A DNA stretch of 64,000 nucleotides from Agriotes lineatus (Eukaryota; Arthropoda; Insecta; Coleoptera; Elateridae). The position numbers were made by a program, and so were the translations under genes. How positions within the stretch are numbered: the stretch's first letter is position 1; each line of letters opens with the position of its first letter. Below, piece after piece: positions 1-11,649 of the stretch. The stretch spans positions 47,541 to 111,540 of the forward strand of contig CALNHX010005209.1 in NCBI GenBank assembly GCA_940337035.1, given 5' to 3'. The notes under the pieces are model-generated. The model was not told the DNA's origin, searched no databases, and saw only the letters and a program-made list of their open reading frames with translations.

Positions 1-1
1 C

Positions 2-3000
2 ACGCCCAAGTCGGTCGTGAGTTACGGGTTGACGCACAACCAAGGGGGGCAGGTTGCCACCCCCACGGAGATTAACTACGGCTTCACCTATCAACAAACT
101 GAAGAGAGCGTAGAGTACAATACTGAAGTTCCTCCACACCCTTATCAGTACCACATTGCCAATTTGAGGCCGCCGACTGCTCAAGGCCACCCTTACCATG
201 CCACCTTCCATACTACGACCAAGAGGCCTCACAAGGTGAACTTCCCTGGTCCTAGCACATATAGAAACCATCCGGCGTTTACGTCGTCGGCGAAGGCGCC
301 GACTCAGCAGCACTTCCATTCACAGAGAACGGAGAAGCCGCCACGACTCCAACTGCCTTTACCACTTCTTCCAACGCTGCCACCGTTGACGTTTAGTTCC
401 CCAGCGCCCTTCAGCTTGGGGCGTCACATCGAGGCCAAGAGGTTTACTAACGAACACCAATCGCCACCAAGGATTATTATTAGTGCTAGTGCTAGTGTCA
501 GTGACAACAGTGGACGGAGATTAAATTATTCGTTAGGTACTATAGGTGCGTCGCATTTCTTGGGGTCGTCGCCCGCGACCTATGACGATTACAAGGAAGA
601 CGACGTCGGTTTGGATCCTTTCTATCATGACGTACCAAAAATTAAAAGTACTCGACATAAAAGAGACGTCATGGAAGATCACACGATCAAGAATGATCAA
701 GAAGCAGCCGACCTTTTAAAGTTTCTGTTTAATTGGTACAAGAAGAGAGAACAATCGAAGACAATTTCGATCCCAGTTACGTCTGAAGATATTACAGAGA
801 TAAACGATGAATTAGCACCACTGGCAGATATTGAAGCATCAACCAGTGCCGAAGAAGATTATGAACGCCTATTCCGCAAAATGGTTTTGGAAAACATTAC
901 CGATATAAATACCGAAACTCCCTCTGAGAAACAAGAGACGACGCGTAAAACTAACATTGCTAACATTGAAAAATTAGTAGAAAGTGAAGACTATTACATA
1001 AGTCAAAATTTAGAACGCATAAAAAAAGACAACCAATATGACACTGCCACTGTCGAAAATATTGTTGATAACCTTACTTCCACAGTAAACACCACAACTT
1101 TATCAAATGATGTTACTTTAGAACCAAATCAACAACAAATGAAAAACTCGACAGTAATTAAAACTGATAAGAAAAAGAAACGTCCAAGAAATCATCGCCG
1201 ACGCCCGAAATCTGGAACTACAACTCGAAGGACCAAAAAACCGAGAACGAATAGAAAAAATAATCCTGAACTTGCGGAATTGTCGTTAACCGATTCACAT
1301 TCGCGTAATAATCGTACTAGAAATCAATCGAAAATTAATCGCAAAATTCCGTCCACGTCTCCAAAGACTGTCAATGCATCAGATAATTTAGGTATCCCAA
1401 GCATTCCTCTTCACCATCTTGCTGACATTCCTTTAGATGAATTATTGCCAAAAAATAATGAAACCGATAGTGAATTTATTGAAAATACAAATGAAGAGAC
1501 TAAAAACCACACAACAGAACTTCCACTGCTTACTACTGCCACTCCTAGTACATCTGAAAATATCAATCTTTCAATCCATGAAGACAATATGGAAGAAGCC
1601 CCAACATTGACAACAGAATATTTGGAAGTTATTCCCACAGAAAAAACCATGAAACTAACAACCAACAATATAAAGAGATTCTCAGCAAAAATTTCGTCTG
1701 AAAGGCTATCTGAACTTCATAAGCTTTTGTTGAAATCACACCATAATGATGATGAAAACGAAACGGAATTGCCAGAAGGACGGCAATTAATTAATAGGAA
1801 ACAAGTCGAAACCCACGAAACTAAAGAACGCACTCATATCATTGAAGCTGTATTAGTTACAACTGAACGAAGTAACTCTGGAAACTATGAAATGGAAAAT
1901 CACGACAATGAGCAATCTGAAACAGAGCACAATACTGAATCAATAACTACAACAACAAAAGAAACACCGTATAAGCCTACTACATCTTCTGAAATACCAG
2001 AAGATGTTACAACACTCACTCCAGAATATGAATATATAGACAGTTTACCAACAATTTTGACAACTGCAGATCACAAAACCACTGATAATATTGGAAATTA
2101 TGAAAAAATTACACAAAGTGAAACTACTGCATTATCAGCTGGAGAGAGTACTGAGTCATTACATAATGAAAAAGGCTTTGTTGAAAATATCGAAGCACAT
2201 AACAGTAGCGAATCATATGTAACTGAACCATCTACGGAGTCCTACATAGATTCCACAAGTGAAAGCAACGAACTGTCAAATAATAATGCCATAAAACTAT
2301 TAGAAAACCTTGAACATGTTATGACTACTTTACATATTGATTTGTTAAATTTGGAAGAACATAATACTACACCAAAAATGGAAGAATTTCCTGAAAACAA
2401 TCCAACAACGGAAGAAAATGTAATTCCAACCGAAAATTTACAAGTTGACAATACAACACCACAATCTGATATTCACCATTCAGTGGATCAACCAACATCG
2501 AATCTACAAAAGGAAATTAATGAAACCAGAGACAATGATCAAGACAAGTCAAGACTCAACAATGAAGTAACAGAAGTTGATTATATTGAAGAATCTACTT
2601 TAAATACTGATTACGAAGAAGAAAACATTGATACTAAGAATTCTGGCATAAATAAATCAGCATCTCGCAGAACTTATGAAACTACTTCAGAAGAAGAAGA
2701 GCAAGAAGAATTTGTACTGGGCCAAAAGTCAAACAGCGGGCTAAGGTCTAGATATAGATCTCGCTATCAAAACTATGGTGTTGGCAACTATATACGCAAC
2801 AGAAAATATATAGCAGGCTCTCTGCAAGATACTAAAAATGTGGAAGAACCAACGGTGGTAAAGTCTAATAAAAATTTGAAAACAAATAATTTGGATAATG
2901 TTCAAACAGAATCAACCACATTTGCTGATTTCACAAAAGACACGGAAGCTCCTGTAATTCCTGATTATGTTGACGATAATTACGAACCCTTGACTTACCA

Positions 3001-4567
3001 AAAGTCATCCCAATTAAAGCATATAGACCAGCCTAGTTATCCCTCTTCACAGTTAGAAGAACTAACAACTGTGGATGCATTGCAACATTTAGATAGTTTA
3101 GAACAATCAACAGATCACAATGACGATATATACCTTGCTGATCTTACTACTGCAATCCCCCATAAGCTTGAAGAAATTCACAATGTTCTTGATAATAAAG
3201 AAGTTGAAAGTGATGATTATACAACCGAAAGTATGTATTATGATTACGACCAAGAGAAGGAGCTAGATATGACGACTACATCGAAACAAACTGATAAAAA
3301 CTTGATTACTACTGAGGTTAATAGTGAAATAATACATTCTACTCAACCTGTTCAGACTGATATTAGCCCCCCTACTACTAGCTATGAAGAATATTCAACA
3401 ACAGAGGCTTATGAAAAATTAACTGAAGAACCATCCTCTGAACTTTCATCTACTCTCTTAACCACCCAAACTATGGAAATTTCAACTTTACCAACAACAA
3501 CAGAAACAAAACACAATTTCGAAACCACTCAAGAACCGACAACAACAATGGGACTTGAAGAAATAGAAACTTCTACTATGACCCCGTCTGTTCCCACTTA
3601 CCATCAAATTTCAAGTTCAGAAAATGTTGAACCATTAATACAGTCTACTACTACTGATTATTCAATGGAGGCAACGACTTTTACCTTTGGAACAACACAA
3701 GCAACTAGTGTTGCACCAAGCAGCTCTACAGAATCGTCTACAAGTTCAACTAGTTTAACAGAACCTGGCTATGATCTGGGTTTAACAACACCGCTTAGTG
3801 AAACTACAACCTTAAATATGTACCAACATCTGAAAACCAGGCTTCCTTGGTATAAACGACAAGATAACAGAAAAAGAAAGCAAAATGCCAGGCACAGATT
3901 TGATACAACTAATAGTAGAAGAAGAAGTTCAACGGAAAAGTCAAAGTTGGAAAGTAGAAAGATCACTGTACTTAAACCTAGTAGAAATTTTAGTTCTAGT
4001 AATAGCAGTACAAAACTGTCGATACATAGAAATAATAACACTGCCAAATTAAGTGATACCGAAACTAGACCTAGTTATAATATCAACCACTACAAAAGTA
4101 AATTAGAACACAAAGTCGAGGAAAAACAAATACAAACTGAGTCTCCTCGTCCTCTAACACTCTCCCCGGTAAATTCTAGCACTACAGCTACTCCTACTGA
4201 AGAAGAATTAACTATCTCAGGGGAAAATAAAGCAGACATTGCTTTAACAGATGCACCATTGCTAAAGAGTGCCAATCCTACCAAGGCAAAATACACCAAA
4301 ATTGTATTTACCACCACTCCGTTATCAAAATTTGTACGAGTAGAATTAAGGAAAGACATGCATGGCAGGAGATATAGTTTCAATTGCTTCAACAAGAAAA
4401 TACATCAGTTTTATTCCGATCCTAGAGACTGCAGGCTCTTCCACTACTGTACATTAGGCTACACTAAAAACCAAATGGTAGACATGAAGTTTGTTTGTGA
4501 TGCAGGGACTTACTTTGATGATGAAAAACTCATATGCACTAAAGTGAAACCTGCAAGGTGTCTTTGA
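2..4567 (+). CDS. 3' coding exon of a large mucin-like protein with one C-terminal chitin-binding type-2 (peritrophin-A) domain; 5' end outside window
   Basis: The frame is open from base 2 to a TGA at 4565-4567. The codon at 17 is GTG, not a eukaryotic start, and no ATG lies near it, so this is the last exon of a longer gene. Counting from 17, about 1450 residues are low-complexity and rich in Thr, Ser, Glu and Asn, with a Lys/Arg-rich stretch near residues 385-420. A furin-type site RHKR lies at residues 213-216. The C-terminus has six cysteines at 1457, 1472, 1478, 1494, 1507 and 1515 (C-x14-C-x5-C-x15-C-x12-C-x7-C), the ChtBD2 pattern. Proteins with this domain bind chitin in insect cuticle, trachea or peritrophic matrix. 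A single domain on a long disordered chain suggests a CPAP1-like cuticular protein or an insect mucin. The signal peptide would be encoded upstream. I am sure of the domain but not of the gene name. Confidence 0.88.
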   Translation, partial: TPKSVVSYGLTHNQGGQVATPTEINYGFTYQQTEESVEYNTEVPPHPYQYHIANLRPPTAQGHPYHATFHTTTKRPHKVNFPGPSTYRNHPAFTSSAKAPTQQHFHSQRTEKPPRLQLPLPLLPTLPPLTFSSPAPFSLGRHIEAKRFTNEHQSPPRIIISASASVSDNSGRRLNYSLGTIGASHFLGSSPATYDDYKEDDVGLDPFYHDVPKIKSTRHKRDVMEDHTIKNDQEAADLLKFLFNWYKKREQSKTISIPVTSEDITEINDELAPLADIEASTSAEEDYERLFRKMVLENITDINTETPSEKQETTRKTNIANIEKLVESEDYYISQNLERIKKDNQYDTATVENIVDNLTSTVNTTTLSNDVTLEPNQQQMKNSTVIKTDKKKKRPRNHRRRPKSGTTTRRTKKPRTNRKNNPELAELSLTDSHSRNNRTRNQSKINRKIPSTSPKTVNASDNLGIPSIPLHHLADIPLDELLPKNNETDSEFIENTNEETKNHTTELPLLTTATPSTSENINLSIHEDNMEEAPTLTTEYLEVIPTEKTMKLTTNNIKRFSAKISSERLSELHKLLLKSHHNDDENETELPEGRQLINRKQVETHETKERTHIIEAVLVTTERSNSGNYEMENHDNEQSETEHNTESITTTTKETPYKPTTSSEIPEDVTTLTPEYEYIDSLPTILTTADHKTTDNIGNYEKITQSETTALSAGESTESLHNEKGFVENIEAHNSSESYVTEPSTESYIDSTSESNELSNNNAIKLLENLEHVMTTLHIDLLNLEEHNTTPKMEEFPENNPTTEENVIPTENLQVDNTTPQSDIHHSVDQPTSNLQKEINETRDNDQDKSRLNNEVTEVDYIEESTLNTDYEEENIDTKNSGINKSASRRTYETTSEEEEQEEFVLGQKSNSGLRSRYRSRYQNYGVGNYIRNRKYIAGSLQDTKNVEEPTVVKSNKNLKTNNLDNVQTESTTFADFTKDTEAPVIPDYVDDNYEPLTYQKSSQLKHIDQPSYPSSQLEELTTVDALQHLDSLEQSTDHNDDIYLADLTTAIPHKLEEIHNVLDNKEVESDDYTTESMYYDYDQEKELDMTTTSKQTDKNLITTEVNSEIIHSTQPVQTDISPPTTSYEEYSTTEAYEKLTEEPSSELSSTLLTTQTMEISTLPTTTETKHNFETTQEPTTTMGLEEIETSTMTPSVPTYHQISSSENVEPLIQSTTTDYSMEATTFTFGTTQATSVAPSSSTESSTSSTSLTEPGYDLGLTTPLSETTTLNMYQHLKTRLPWYKRQDNRKRKQNARHRFDTTNSRRRSSTEKSKLESRKITVLKPSRNFSSSNSSTKLSIHRNNNTAKLSDTETRPSYNINHYKSKLEHKVEEKQIQTESPRPLTLSPVNSSTTATPTEEELTISGENKADIALTDAPLLKSANPTKAKYTKIVFTTTPLSKFVRVELRKDMHGRRYSFNCFNKKIHQFYSDPRDCRLFHYCTLGYTKNQMVDMKFVCDAGTYFDDEKLICTKVKPARCL

Positions 4568-4821
4568 TGATGTTTTCAGCACTGATTCGGACTTTTTACC
4601 TTCTTGAGACTCTTGTGTTTACCGTTACCTATTTATTTTATTTAATGGGCGGAAGTGGGAAGCTCTGAACATTTCTAGTGTTCCCTGTTGAAATTTGTCA
4701 AACTAAATTATATTATTTTTTGTCCTATTTGTTTATAGTGTAATCAAATGTAATTAAAAGTGCTTCCAAATGTTTGTTAAAATACTCATAGATTAATTAA
4801 TATGTTATGTATATTTTAATT

Positions 4822-4827
4822 AATAAA
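4822..4827 (+). other. candidate polyadenylation signal AATAAA of the chitin-binding gene
   Basis: An AATAAA hexamer lies about 255 bases after the TGA stop at 4567, in an AT-rich stretch suitable for a 3' UTR. It is the first canonical hexamer I noticed downstream of the stop. AT-rich DNA contains such hexamers by chance, so the assignment is tentative. Confidence 0.45.
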
Positions 4828-4929
4828 TTGTACATATTATCATTTATTAATATTTTATATTTTACATCAACTTGAATAATTCCAGGTTGTAATTACTACT
4901 ACTGCAGGTAGTTCTCTCTATCTACTACT

Positions 4930-5330
4930 TGAATCCTTGGATTGGTTGGTAGCTTTCCACTTATGTCGATCACAGGTCATTTTCTTTATCAGCACCTGCA
5001 TGTTTGATGACTTGTTTCATGAACTCAACACGGGGTCTTTTTCCAGCTCTAGTTCCTTCTATTGTTTGTATTTTATATAAGAATTATTTCTATACATGTG
5101 TCCTATCCCTTTGTATCCCTTAATGTCTTTATTAGTTGTCTTTCTTCTCCTATTCTTTCTAGAACTTCTCTGTCTGTAATTCTTTCTTTAATTTTCAGCA
5201 TCCTTTTCCATACCCACATCTCGAAGGCTTCTAACAGACTTTCGTCTTTTTTTCCTATTTTCCATATCTCCGATCTGTAAAGTACTGTGCTCCAAATACA
5301 AGTCTTAGCTAATTTTTTTCTTGTAGTTCT
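4930..5330 (-). mobile_element. decayed LINE fragment, C-terminal end of the reverse-transcriptase ORF
   Basis: The reverse complement of roughly 5110-5330 reads as the conserved post-RT region of LINE polyproteins, including AFEMWVWKRMLKI followed by ITDREVLERIGEE. After a frame change, 4930-5060 contains AGKRPRVEFMKQVIKHAGAD, matching the GKRPRGRPR / AGADTYREMK tail typical of these proteins. Stops and frameshifts interrupt it, so it is an old non-functional copy. The boundaries are approximate; no poly(A) tail or target-site duplication was recognised. Confidence 0.6.
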
Positions 5331-7074
5331 GGTAGTTCCAGGTAGTTCTATTGAGCTCTATTTTGTTTAATAATGGCTGAATGAAGTGATACTAAATATT
5401 ACAAATTAATTTCTTGGTATTTATTGTAAGAAGTAAATATAACTGTAAAGAAAATAGTAAATTGCATATGCTTTCTATTCTACAGGAAATAATTTTGTTG
5501 TAAATAAAGGGTAATCCAAGCGAGTAGATATGCAACCCAATCAGCATACAGATATGCTACGTCTTTAAATCCTTTTGAGTTTTCAGTTAATATGGCTTGA
5601 AAACTATTTATAATCACTTTAATGTATTGAATTATGTTACTAACATATTTATTGGAACACTTCAAAAGCTACAATTTCATCACCTTTATAAAATTCATAC
5701 AATATGAGTTCCTATTGTGCTAAAACTTTATTAAAATGTGGCCCTTAAACCCAGTGCATCCTTTGATGCTATATTGCAACTGTACGATCAAACCTACTGT
5801 AACTGTCTACAATAACGTGTTAAACTTATCTGTAAAAAAATGATTTCAACAGTAAAGGTACGCTATTTTCTTCATTTTATATTCTTATAAAGAATAGTTC
5901 AATGCCAAGCCTAGTCTGGAATCTAAATGAGCATACCTAACCAAAATCGTAATTTGTTTTAATTTAGATGAGTAGGTAGTTCCAGGCAGGTGTATGGCAG
6001 GGTTGATCTCAATGGAAAAAGGTCAGCAGTGTTTGAAATGGAAAATTTGATATCAAACACTGTTATTAAAAATTATTTTGAAAATATTGTGGGCCGATCA
6101 GCTACAGTGAAGACGGCATGAGTTTGTTACAAAACCTTAAATTTAATAAACATTACAAAAGTGGTCCAATGAGCGTTTAACAACAAAAATATGCCCACAG
6201 AAAGAAGAACTAATACTCAACAAAGATAGTAAATGGCTAGATAATCTGAAACAAAGTAACATAAAAGCCAAGATCATGAGGGTTGCCGTAACAAATCACA
6301 CAACGAACTTTATGGTAACAAACAGATATAATAGCCAGCAATATAATAACCAATACAAGCGGGTTTAAAAAGTTTAAAATGTTACTAAATCAAGGTACAC
6401 TTATTTAAAAATATTATATCGAACTTAAATATCACAAATTGCCCAGCATAAACCGGCCAGCTGCATCATCACATGAAGATTTAAATGTATAGATACAAAT
6501 ACAATTAATGAAATGCACAAACTAAACTGTTAGAGATTCAATGGCGAATAACATTATCAAAGCAAATAAAGCTTTGGTGATACCTAAACGGTACCAATCG
6601 AAGGTGTTGGCACATTTTCTCAACAACGCAAAAAGCAACGTATGAAAACAAAAATGACAAATTTACAAAGGCAAAAGTGAAGTTCCAAGGGATTACAGTC
6701 TCCAATTTGGGTTGAATGTGGTGAATTCGTTTTACCAACACATACACAGAAGACTTATCCTTTATTTTGCTTAGAAATTAAGTTTTTTAAGGTCGCTTCC
6801 AATCTGAATCCACCTGCTAGTAAGTGCAGCAAAATTTCATCCTCAATGTCCAAGTATGAGACGAAAAGGAAACTACGCCAGAAAAAGCAACACTTCCATA
6901 GTTGAAAAGCGAGAGAAAAGACGCCCGGGGGCTCACAGCATAAGTGCCTGCAGCTCATCATACTACCCATGGTCAAAACAAGAATCTCGACGCGGGAAGT
7001 TCGAATAATATGCATCAAGTAACTTTTAGCTCGTAACAAAGAGTATTACACAAGATTACTCCCGGCCCTCTGCT
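5331..7074. other. AT-rich non-coding stretch, no gene recognised
   Basis: Only short frames occur, none resembling a known protein. A slightly GC-richer patch at about 6780-6990 has a 94-residue frame on the minus strand (6755-7039), but its composition and lack of recognisable motifs give no support for a gene. No RNA gene or clear repeat boundary was found. Confidence 0.5.
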
Positions 7075-7740
7075 ATTGATTACACCATTATAGTAATGGA
7101 TAAAACAATTAAAAATACAAGAAATAGAGCAATACATACAATAAAATTGGAAAGATATGTTGATGATATACGAGTAATACTATAACCAGGCTCCCAGAGA
7201 AAAATACAAACAAGAATACACACTTGAATAAAGGAAATTAAAAATACGTAAATGGAAATAGAATAGCGAAAGGAAGATTGGCAATAATGTGAGACTCAAG
7301 TACAAACAACTTGAACTGATAACAGTGTATGACTACTTAAGAATTCTAAATGCGCATAAATGATAGTAAATTAAAAGCAACGTTGTTATGCGCCATTGGG
7401 TAACCTAGATAAAGTATGAAAGCGAAACAACTGCTGGTGCGATAAAGCAATTGAGAAAATTTATAAGAAAAATAGGAATGAACAGAATTAGACACAATAA
7501 CATAAGAGAAACTCTGAACCAAAAACTTGAAAAATAAAGCTAAACTGGTTCGGACACACCATAAGACTAAGAAAAAATAGTTAAATCAAATCAAGCAAAT
7601 AGGAAACAGAAAAGGAAAAACAATAAATGAGATGAAACAGATAGCAAGAAACCGGAAGACATGCAAGAACGTGAAAGCTGAACAAAGTCCACTTCTAAAC
7701 GAGGAGAGAAAGAGACCAGAAAGAAAAGCAGAATAGTAGG
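7075..7740 (+). mobile_element. decayed LINE reverse-transcriptase fragment
   Basis: Translating across several frames gives RT-like pieces in the expected order. Near 7150-7180 there is RYVDDIRVIL, resembling the catalytic YxDD box. Near 7450-7510 there is IRKIGMNRIRHNNIRETLNQ, and near 7530-7560 KAKLNWFGHTIRL, both matching the conserved C-terminal region of LINE polyproteins. Stops and frameshifts are frequent, so the copy is old. The family is not certain and the edges are approximate. Confidence 0.55.
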
Positions 7741-8079
7741 TAATTTACGAAGAATGTTTAGATAATGTCTCAAAAATTGCACTAGGTTTTTTTTAGAAAA
7801 AAAGATATCAATAAATAAGCGTAGGTGGAAAGAGGAGTTAGATTTCTTGTTGATGACGTTATAGTTAATAGAAAAACACGGCGAAACATAATAAACCTAA
7901 GTACATGTACAGGCCACTATAAGTAACTGCCATCATTACCATAACCAGCGTTTAGGTGTTCCATCTCTGCACATATGCCTCTCCTAACTGTTGCATTTCT
8001 TCGCTGCTTGCTGTTCTATTCGTCCATTGAATTGCTGTCACTTTCTGGATATCGTATCTCGATCTCGTTTTGTGCTTAT

Positions 8080-8575
8080 TGAGTGGGGGCCGAAACCAGG
8101 GGAAGAATTCCACTCAGTAGCTTTAAAATACACATCTATAAAAGTATTGTTAGACCCATAAGGATATATGCACCCGAAACTAGAGCTGATACTAAAAGAA
8201 CAAGGCAAATGCTCAATACCACCGAAATGTTAACTTTAAGCGCAATAAGCGGACACTCACTGACAGAGAGAATACCAAATTACGAACTAAGAAGAGAATG
8301 CAGCATACAGGAGGTAACTAAGTTTATTAAAAGAAGACAGAAGGAATAGAGCAAGCACGTCCACAGAATGCAACCCGAACAACTAACCAAAATTGTAAAA
8401 ACACAGATACCATTAGAAAAACGACAACCAGGCAAACCACTAAAGCGGTCGACACAAAGTTAGATATCATCTTCCGTAAAAAACTCCACCCAGAAGAGGC
8501 AATTAGTGTCAAAGATGAACAGGCAAAATCTATAGAAAGTGGATAAGAAGAAGAAGAGGAAGAAGAAGCATTTTG
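8080..8575 (+). mobile_element. LINE 3' fragment (RTE-like) ending in a (GAA)n-type tail
   Basis: An 88-residue open stretch from about 8083 reads FKIHIYKSIVRPIRIYAPET, then LNTTEMLTLSAISGHSL and IQEVTKFIKRRQKE. This is the standard post-RT block of RTE-type endonuclease/reverse-transcriptase proteins. A stop at 8347-8349 replaces the usual Trp before the continuing similarity KHVHRMQPEQLTK, and the similarity runs to about 8540. The sequence then ends in a purine tract of GAA/AAG repeats (about 8545-8572), a plausible LINE tail. It is heavily 5'-truncated and non-functional. Confidence 0.65.
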
Positions 8576-9699
8576 GTGCACATATCATCACCTGCTCTCA
8601 TTACATGACCTGCTCACTGCCACTTGGCTCCTGTGATGCGTTCTACAACGTCTATTACTTATGTTTAGAAACCAAAACATGATTTTAAACTTTTATAATT
8701 AATTGTGCTTATATTTCGTAAATAATGGTTGCAAATAGAAATACTTCACTGACCTGGTGAATAAACTTCAATTACGGTGAATTGCTGATATAAACATTAC
8801 AGTTTGTTATACAATTGAAGACGCATGTAGAAATGCAATTTGAACTGGGACAATGTACTCAACTTTTGTAATTTACGTCATATTTATATATATATTGTGA
8901 TGGTCTTTAGCCCTGTACTCGGCTCTGGTTGCAATACAGAAAATACAAAATACAGTCACAAAGGCACAAAGTCGAGGCAATGCAAATAACTGGGAAAAGT
9001 CATGTAATTTTATTAAATCAGAATAATACTGGTAGAATGGACGATTAACTTTAAAAGCATTCAAATGAGTATACAAATAGGGGAACTCAATTTCAAGTGT
9101 TGGAGTTAATAAAAGAATTTCAATTATAATTTCAAAAGTTTGGCAATGTAGAAGCCAGACATGAATTAGTAATTAAAGAAAAACTGACGTTGTGAGCTTA
9201 TTTGATTAAGGTAAGAAAGGATTTACGAATTGGATAATGCAAGCAAGATTAGCATAAAAGAGATTTTGCCAAAAAGGACACAGTTAGTTATTTTTGAAAA
9301 AAATTAAACAGTAAACAGGAAATAGACAAGTTTAGTGCTATTAGTGAGTCAATGAAGTGATGTGAGCAAAAAGACATTTGTTATAAACAATTTAATGGAC
9401 CAGAAGATAGGTTATAAACAATTTACTTTGAAAGACAATAATTTTAGTATTAAGAGTTCTAGTTAAATGTTTGTAAAATATGAACTTAATGTTAAATGTT
9501 GTTAATTTGTACTAAGCTGATTTCCTTGTATTTGATTTTTGATGTTCATTTGTTTTTAGAAGCTTGGTTTCAATTATTATTAAAGGTTGACACCAGCAGC
9601 ATCTGCCTTTTACTCTGCAATTAATTAAAGTTTTTATATGGTTAAAATAAAGATACAGAGTTGAAACTTTACCAAAGTGTGCAGTTTTATGTGTGTAAC
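8576..9699. other. AT-rich non-coding stretch, nothing recognised
   Basis: Only short frames without recognisable motifs are present. I see no RNA gene, tandem repeat or transposon end. Confidence 0.5.
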
Positions 9700-9960
9700 C
9701 AGTGGTGTTAAAAGGGGCGATCCATCTTGAAAGAGAAAAAAATTTCACGCCTCCTTCGACGAACCAGCAACGGCAGGCACCCGAGGAGATTGCAATCGAG
9801 ATCCCAGCGTTCCGGAGGGCTACGAACGGGTCCAGAAGGTGGAGACAGGCTGTCCGAGGGTCCCAGCAGCGATACCGGCATCAAAGGGCGACCGCAGGTA
9901 CCGCAGGCACCAGGGAAGGCTTTCCGCAACAACTACCGATGCAAGAGCGAGGTTAGTGTG
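9700..9960. other. GC-rich block of unknown nature, possibly an exon or transposon leader
   Basis: Base composition changes abruptly from AT-rich flanks to GC-rich sequence, and several overlapping frames are open through it, as GC-rich DNA often allows. The right side contains a donor-like GAG-GTTAGTG at about 9949-9957. No protein motif is recognised in any frame. It could be a 5' exon, a retroelement leader or a domesticated fragment; the sequence does not decide. Confidence 0.3.
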
Positions 9961-10802
9961 GGAATTTTCATTAATCGACGGTAAGGGCGTGAAACATATG
10001 AGCCTACCTGTGTCTCGTGAGCTTTACAACCGAGGGCCAGCATTAGTTTCTGTCCAGGCAACGATAATCAGCCAAAAATCTCAATTTAATCCAAATTTGG
10101 AGGTTAGAATGCAAGAAACAAAAGAGTAGGCGCAAACAACGAAGATCCGGTTTTCCTAGAACAAAAGAATGTACAGACGCTACCACAAAGGCGCGAAAAT
10201 CAATCCATAACTCACCTGATTTTTAATTTGCTCATAATTTGATTTTACTAGTCATTTCACAACGCAGAAAGTCGCACAAACTGAAATTTATGTAGGTCAA
10301 GGTTAACTGTCAACTCGAGCACCGGCGCATAATAATAAAAACACACATATCATATCATAGCAATATATATATATATATCGATGCGTGTTAAGCTGTCACC
10401 TCCGGCAAACGAAAGTGGCGACCTGACCTCCGGGTTTCCTTTTCCAGTTATTCTAAAAAAAATTATATATTTGTAATAAGGGGGATGTCAGGGTACAGAA
10501 TTTCAAAAGAGGGGAAACGATTTCTTCATTTTAAAAAGTGTCATATACTGGCACGTAGAAGGTGTGAAACCACCTCCATTATATATACAGAAAGAGGAGA
10601 TTGCCAGAGCGTTGTTACCTCCAGCGACGTTGCCGCATTTTCGGAGGTCACATATGGCTTTTATTATCTGTGGTTTTATATTTGGCATTTTAGAGTAGAA
10701 GCATATTATCTTTCGATGCGTCGTATGTACAGAATAATATTTTTGTATTACAGAAACTTCCCCGCGTTGCTTTCTCTACCAGTTGGTGACTTTTTTGGAT
10801 AA
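9961..10802. other. non-coding stretch with repeated CACCTCC / GGAGGTCAC motifs and a short (TA)n tract
   Basis: There is a short TA microsatellite near 10363-10378. From about 10394 to 10660 the sequence carries several copies of a CACCTCC or GGAGGTCAC motif in both orientations. The same motif recurs at 15225-15480, beyond the intervening MITE and LINE, so both parts may belong to one unclassified repeat. No gene is supported; the 105-residue frame at 10485-10802 has no recognisable features. Confidence 0.35.
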
Positions 10803-11649
10803 TACAGTGTCCCAGTTCAAATTTGATGTTTTAAGATGCAGGCCTAAGTGATTAGAAAATACTTTCTGACATATTTTCATTTTTGAAAAATGAAGTAGGT
10901 CTTTACATGAGCGATAAATTAATTTCCTGCATAGGTAAAGTGCATTTTCGGTAGATCTAATCGATAAATTTTATTTTAAAAAGTTATTCAAAATTACAAG
11001 TGATTGCCGTGTTCTAAATTTTAAACAAATCGGCCAACTTATGTTTTTCCATTTTTGCTGCGTTTTTTCTCAATGGATAGTCAGTATTCCGTAACAAATA
11101 TAGCAAATCCTTTTGCAAGATAAAACTGTTCAGAATTAAAAATCATATTCGTATACCAAATTATGAATCAATCGGCATATTATAAGTATTTTTGTTTCAT
11201 GACAAACCTACTTGATTTAATTTATTATTTCACTATATGAAACATGATAAATCGATTGAATCAGGATATGGTATACGAGCCTCATTTTTAATTCTGCACA
11301 GTTGTATCTAGTAAAAAGTTTCGATATCTGTTACTAAAAAATGAAACGCAATTAGAGCAAAAATAGAAAAACATCAACGTAGTCCGATTGATTTGATATT
11401 TGGTACACGACCCCATTTAATTCTGAACAGCTTATTCAAATAACATTTTTAGATACCATTTACTAAAAATGCACTTTACCTACGCAGGAAATAAATTTAT
11501 CGCTCATGTCAATTCCTACTTGATCTTTCAAAAATGAAAATTTAAAAAAATAGTTTCTAATCCAGCAGGCCTGGCCCCTAAAACATCAAATTTCAACTAT
11601 TTTTTTTTTATTTACACCTCTTCTTTCACTTATCCTGGGACACACTGTA
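10803..11649. mobile_element. palindromic (foldback) MITE with mariner-like termini
   Basis: The left end begins TACAGTGTCCCAG and the right end finishes CTGGGACACACTGTA, so the termini are inverted repeats ending in TA. The inversion continues inward: the left arm has AGGTAAAGTGCATTTT and ATGAGCGATAAATT, mirrored on the right by AAAATGCACTTTACCT and AATTTATCGCTCAT. The left core has GTTCAGAATTAAAAATCAT (near 11129), mirrored by TTTTTAATTCTGCACAGTTG (near 11286). The centre of symmetry is close to 11226, the geometric middle. The whole 847-bp element is thus one long imperfect palindrome with no coding capacity. TA ends and the GTGTCCCA terminus suggest mobilisation by a Tc1/mariner-type transposase, which is an inference. 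Confidence 0.78.

Noticed and set aside
17..19. Translation start of the chitin-binding gene at 17
   Set aside because: The codon is GTG and the frame is open to the left edge, so the start must lie in an upstream exon.
1411..4395. Minus-strand frames inside the chitin-binding exon
   Set aside because: They are antisense shadows of a Thr/Ser/Glu-rich coding sequence, with hydrophobic low-complexity translations and no motifs.
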